A stretch of 64,000 nucleotides of DNA from Uranotaenia lowii (Eukaryota; Arthropoda; Insecta; Diptera; Culicidae). Positions 59,545-64,000 of this stretch are shown here, one piece after another. The position numbers and the translations under genes are program-made. The notes under the pieces were generated by a model. The model saw only the letters and a list, made by a program, of their open reading frames with translations, did not search any database and was not told the DNA's origin. Location of the stretch: the NCBI RefSeq assembly GCF_029784155.1, contig NC_073693.1, positions 317,314,351 to 317,378,350 of the forward strand. Reading direction: 5' to 3'. The stretch's first letter is position 1. Each line of letters opens with the position of its first letter.

Positions 59545-60025
59545 GATTTTTTTAACATTCATTGGAAATCTGTATGAGGATTTTTGTTACTACAGAGAAT
59601 AGAACAATTTCAGGTAGATGATGTTTTCCAACAAGATGCCAACCCTTGAAACGAACCCAAACCTGGAACGATCTTTAGTGTCCGTGCAGTTCGAATATGA
59701 ACCCCCTCGACTGTTTAATATGGGCGTAAGTTCTAGCGAAAACCTGTGGATACTCTCACTCTAGTTTCGGTTCACTGAAGGCTTCCATCTCTGAGGCGTA
59801 ACATCAGCTCTATGGAGCCACACTCATTCTATGGAGCCATAAACAAATTGCTCGTTTTTATTGCCATGATCAATAAATGGATGAAAAAAAATCTCTTTAC
59901 TTATAATACGCGACGTATGACACGACACTTAACGTTCTCATTAAAGGAAAAGGATTAAAAATTACCTCTTTTGTGGGCCGGTTGCATTTTTCGAATGGAG
60001 TTCTTGAACTCGCATGCGTGGGCAG
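59545..60025. other. Unannotated DNA
   Basis: No supported feature. Confidence 0.4.
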
Positions 60026-60170
60026 TAGACTGAGTCGAATTGGGGTCATTTTTTGAATTTCTCCAACCCTGGGGTCCTAAAAACTTCGTTTTGGTTAAAA
60101 ACTCATCCATGGTTTTCATGCAGAATTTTTAAATAACGTTTACATGAGTAAATTTGAACTTTTAAGTATG
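60026..60170. mobile_element. Half-copy of the TAGACTGAGTCG MITE
   Basis: CAGTAGACTGAGTCGAATTG followed by the CCTGGGGTC and GTTTTGGTTAAAAACTCATCCATG segments (about 60069-60118), matching 23566-23700. The inverted right end is missing. Confidence 0.65.
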
Positions 60171-60940
60171 GGAAAGTTTAATATTTCATAAAAATAATAA
60201 AATTTTGGTTTCTTCTGTGCCAAGCTTGCTCATAGTTTTTGCTGTCACTGCTTGTGTCCCACGAAGTATTGCATGACAAGTAGTCATGCAATATCTCGAG
60301 AGACACCCAGCAGTGGTGTCATTCGAATTTATTGTTTATCAATGCCAAAAGACTTTCCCCTGTTAAACACCTAAAAGCTTTTTTGTCTAATAAGATACGA
60401 AGTTACGGTCTATGCCGATTTTAAAGATAATTTAAATCCGAACTTCTTATTCTTTGTAAGTATTTTAATCGTAAATTTAAGATTAAAAAAAAACTTTATA
60501 AACTTAACTCATCTTTCAAACATTTTGTATGAAAAATATAGAAAAAATATTTGCTTTAATTTAACATAAATATTTAGTAGAGCTTTTTTAACTAGAGTAC
60601 TTCTGTCCAAAATGCCCTTGAGGGTAAAACGTCAACGATTTTATTTTGATAAAATTTGAAAATTTTCGAAATTTTCAGTGAATTCTTCGTTCACAAATGT
60701 ATTCTTAAAATAAATAGCTTGTAATTTAAATATCAATAATAAATTAGGCATTCCATCAAACACGAAAATAAACAAAAACACTTTTTAGGGTTTTCATTCA
60801 TAACCTCAATTGCATAAAGTAAGACAAATTGTCCTTATCTCAAGGTGCTGTTCGTTAAAATGTAAACAAAACGACGTTTTTACTCTAGATTCTGGAGTAC
60901 AGTTTTCCATGAATACTGGACGAATATCAAAATAACATAT
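60171..60940. other. AT-rich unannotated stretch
   Basis: No supported feature. Confidence 0.4.
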
Positions 60941-61290
60941 TAAGGTTTGAAGAATTTTTACGACACGTATCCGGGCTGAACAAATCCGGGCAAATTAATA
61001 AAAAAAAAACCTAGCAAAATCCGGTCATTTGATTCCAAAATTGACGTCCAAAAATCCAGGTAATATTCGGACAAACTTTGTCAAAACGCATAAATTACCT
61101 TATAAAAATCCAGAATGATAAAAACACATCGACAGATTTAAAACGTATTTTAGCCTTTCAAAAAACCATTTATGACTATTTTTGTAGAACTTGTTAGAAA
61201 AATTTTGTTTTGGAGGCATAAATACAAAAATTTCACAACACCTTTTTTTATTTGATTTGCCAAATAATGTGAATAAATTGCTTTTGGGAC
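60941..61290 (+). mobile_element. hAT-type MITE (CCGGGC family), copy H, right end lost
   Basis: TAAGGTTTGAAGAATTTTTACGACACGTATCCGGG-type left end (60941-60975), then AACAAATCCGGGC and the TTTGATTTGCCAAATAATGTGAATAAAT segment (about 61250-61277). The terminal TCTGGCAACC is not found. Confidence 0.7.
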
Positions 61291-61387
61291 TTGAGGGTAA
61301 AAACACTTGCCTGCCATACTCACAGGTCTTATCAACGTTGCCGAAATCACTAAAAAAATTATTATTTCACGAAGCTCTAAGCTAATT

Positions 61388-61690
61388 TTCCATCACAGAA
61401 CTGTCCCACAGAACACAGATTTTACACAATATTCACGAGTTTTCCGGGCTTTTAAATTTTCGTACGTGTTTCTAAAATTCTTTATGAAAACACTTATTTT
61501 GTATTTCTTAGTTTGTAATGGAAAGTCTTATCATGTTATTTAATTTTTCTTAAGTATTATTTAAAAGAGACACAATTTCTCATGACTTTTGAATGGAATC
61601 AATAAATTTCAGGGTAAAATCACAGGAAGTCAGAATTTATTCACAACATCACAGATTTTTTTTCGGAAACTTTGAGATCTATACTTAAAT
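61388..61690 (+). repeat. Dispersed repeat with CACAGA motifs, copy 2
   Basis: CACAGAACACAGATTTTACAC, GGGTAAAATCACAGGAAGTC and CATCACAGATTTTTTTTCGG-type segments are the inverted counterparts of 22154-22520. Confidence 0.6.
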
Positions 61691-62349
61691 ATCCAGTAAT
61701 CAGTCTTGATCAAAAAACCTTAAGCTTCCGCTGAGCTTATAGTAGTTAAAATGGCACTGATAGGGTCTAGAGGGAAAGAGTGATAGCGATTTTTCCTTTT
61801 TTCTCTTTTCTTTGATGTTTTGCCAAGGTTCCATAAAATGTTGCCTGTTGTTCGTGTGGTTCGATTTGATTATTTTTAGAGTATGATTATGGTTTTGAAG
61901 CATGACGGTAACTTTATTGTCACCCTGTGAATCTTTGAAATCATAGTTTCATTCAGTAAAGAGGTTCTCCAAAACTTCTTTGGTTATTAGTTGAGTATAT
62001 TTAGATTTCCAATTTTCCTCAGACCACAGCCCAAATTTCTTGAATTTTAATTCACCTTGTTTTCAATCAGTGAACCACTTCAATTGGAGGAGGGAGGCGG
62101 GTTAAGTTAATGTTTTTTTTATATTTATACTCCAACAATGCATGCATAGATAAATTCTAAAAAATATTTTTTTTTTGACTATTTATTTTCAATTTTAATT
62201 AAGTTCATTCACATTTAAAGCTAATTATATGAAATTAAAAAAAAACATTCTAAAATTTTTAAAATGGTGGGCTAAATTTGTGTTCAGTATCAAAATTGGG
62301 AACTTTTTTTATCGATGGTTAAAATCTTTGAATTTACTCTATTTTGAGC
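61691..62349. other. AT-rich unannotated stretch
   Basis: No supported feature. Confidence 0.4.
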
Positions 62350-62786
62350 AAGTTTGTATGAATTTTTCTGCACGTTACAAGGCCGAACAAATCTGGGCTT
62401 TTTTTTTTCTTTACACCTAGACTAATCCGGGCATATTATTTTAAACTTGGAACCTTGAATCTGGGCAACATCCGGACAAATTTGATTAAAATTGAAAATT
62501 TATTCAACAAAGTCATGAATCAAAAACTTGGATATATTTTTTTCTATCAAATCACATAAGAATGTGCTAATTGATTTTCAAAAAAGATTCTTGATTATTT
62601 AGATAGTACTTGCTAAAAAAAATTTCATTTTGGAAAGCAAAAATCATAAATTGTCATAACTTTATGGTTTTCTTTTATAGAGTTAAAATACAACGTTCCG
62701 AGATCCTGGCAGAATTCAGGACTTTTACCAAAATTTATATTCAATATCCGGGCAAGTCCGGGTGAAACTGGGAAATCTGGCAAGTG
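62350..62786 (+). mobile_element. hAT-type MITE (CCGGGC family), copy I
   Basis: TCTGCACGTTACAAGGCCGAACAAATCTGGGC-type start (about 62367-62398), an internal ATCCGGGCAAGTCCGGG module (about 62745-62762) and a right end AAATCTGGCAAGTG. The left terminal repeat is decayed. Confidence 0.7.
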
Positions 62787-63185
62787 TTTTCTGTAGCCTG
62801 GTAGATTTTGCATAGATAATTTGAGCAGATAAAAAGCGTGAATAAAGAATGCATTTAATTTCTTAAAAAAAAACTTTTTTGTATGTACTTAAAACCATGT
62901 TCAAATTAATTAAACGAATTATAAAAATATAATTAATTTCAAAAAAATATATACATATTCCAATTCTAAATTAAACCAATAGATTGAAATTTTGCGGTTA
63001 GTATCTGATACTTTTAACGTTGATATAAACATGGTATTATTTAATATAACAAATCATACAAAGTTAACCCAAATCATCTTTACAACAGTGATTTTATACT
63101 ACATTGCGAAAACAAACTGACTTTGAGGTTAATACTTCAACTCTTGAAATTTAATTATAAATCCAAATTAAAAGTTTGGATCACT
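62787..63185. other. AT-rich unannotated stretch
   Basis: No supported feature. Confidence 0.4.
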
Positions 63186-63189
63186 TACG

Positions 63190-63490
63190 ATTTGAGTTTC
63201 TCAACGAAACAGTCTCCTTAATATTTTCATTTGATTGTTTGACTCATAAAAAAAATCGTGAGTTAAATTTTGAATGCAAAGCAAAACCAAATTTCAACCA
63301 GGATCTCCGAACTGCCTTTAATTTCCAGTTTCTTAGAATGATTCGAACTGAAAATCAAGAATCCTTAACTGGATGCAGAATCATAAATTTGAAAACCGAA
63401 ATATAAATTTGAATTTGATAATATGGAACCGAAGCTACCGATAGGAATCAATGAATATTCAGAATTTAATTTCTATCAACAAGTGTTAGT
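63190..63490. repeat. Old dispersed repeat, copy 2
   Basis: Counterpart of 48540-49245 (CTCAACGAAACAGTC, GCAAAACCAAATTTC, ATGCAGAATC, AACAAGTG in order), lacking the extra 360 bp. Confidence 0.65.
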
Positions 63491-64000
63491 CAATCATCAA
63501 ATTTGTTTGAGAATTTAAATTTTCTTTCCATCATTGTTAATTCATTTGAGATAAATTGAATTGTTTTCTGAAAGAAAATTTTCAGTTTTTTTATTTATAA
63601 AAAACTGTTTTAATTTTTTTTCTGTAAATTTGTGCTAGTCATTCTTTTTTCAGTTAAATTATAATTTCGTTTGTTTAGATTGGTTGATATTGATTGCATC
63701 GTAACGAATTAGAATTTTAAAGGCGAATCAATAAATTTTAATGGCAGATCAAATTGAACTTAAAAAAAAATCCACATTTACATACTTGTACTGTTAATTT
63801 CTAATATTTAAAAAAATCAAAAGTATGCTGAAAATTGATTATTAGGCATTTAAATTGGAAACATGCTTCATCCTCTACATGTTCAACATGTGCTTATTTA
63901 GTTGTCTTCTAACAGACTACGTCTTCATGTATTTACACTACAGATTTACTTTTGAAGTACAGTCGTGGTTGTTATTTCGATCCTGATATTGATGTTAGCT
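63491..64000. other. AT-rich unannotated stretch
   Basis: Nothing supported. Confidence 0.4.

Overview
This window looks like AT-rich, repeat-dominated eukaryotic DNA, most likely insect and plausibly mosquito. The evidence is tRNA-derived SINEs, jockey-type, copia and craniofacial-like non-LTR elements, many TIR/MITE elements, very long simple satellites, and two 500-N scaffolding gaps. The species assignment is inference. I find no complete, confidently recognisable host protein gene, no rRNA, no functional tRNA and no CRISPR. Most long open frames are by-products of satellites whose unit lacks stop codons.

Layout. 1-5.7 kb: a tRNA-SINE with target-site duplications (613-810), a broken jockey-type reverse transcriptase (about 2040-2925, minus) running into an assembly gap, then unannotated DNA. 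5.7-6.6 kb: a hAT-type MITE with 8-bp duplications, itself interrupted by an AGCTT-tailed retroinsertion flanked by 23-bp duplications. 6.7-10.5 kb: a 13-bp satellite of about 285 units. 13.8-14.4 kb: a 30-bp minisatellite running into (GT)n. 15.4-17.9 kb: a degenerate 120-160 bp tandem array invaded by a 1.35-kb foldback element with 644-bp arms. 18-26 kb: more MITEs, a deleted SINE and a Tc1-like TIR element. 26.7-28.3 kb: a copia 3' end with its LTR, joined to a non-LTR ORF2 tail and a second gap. 28.7-30.6 kb: a 1.8-kb insertion bounded by identical 27-bp direct repeats; it joins a small secreted-protein-like ORF to the AGCTT-tailed repeat. 31.4-32.8 kb: a larger non-autonomous hAT-like element. 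38-46 kb: MITEs, a second tRNA-SINE family, a pair of related coding-like remnants, and a 242-bp MITE with perfect 40-bp TIRs. 50.1-50.6 kb: (TTATG)100. 52.0-58.4 kb: a 9-bp satellite of about 710 units with kb-scale internal duplications. 58.4-64 kb: further SINE and MITE copies and old dispersed repeats.

The window reads as a record of layered mobile-element insertion and satellite expansion in intergenic or intronic DNA. Islands of higher GC and no repeats (about 0.9-1.5, 4.4-5.5, 10.6-11.45, 24.0-25.1, 34.4-35.1, 41.7-42.6, 50.7-51.9 and 58.6-59.3 kb) are the best candidates for unique or regulatory host DNA. The most unusual structures are the long foldback, the chimeric 1.8-kb retroinsertion and the nested duplication pattern inside the 9-bp satellite.
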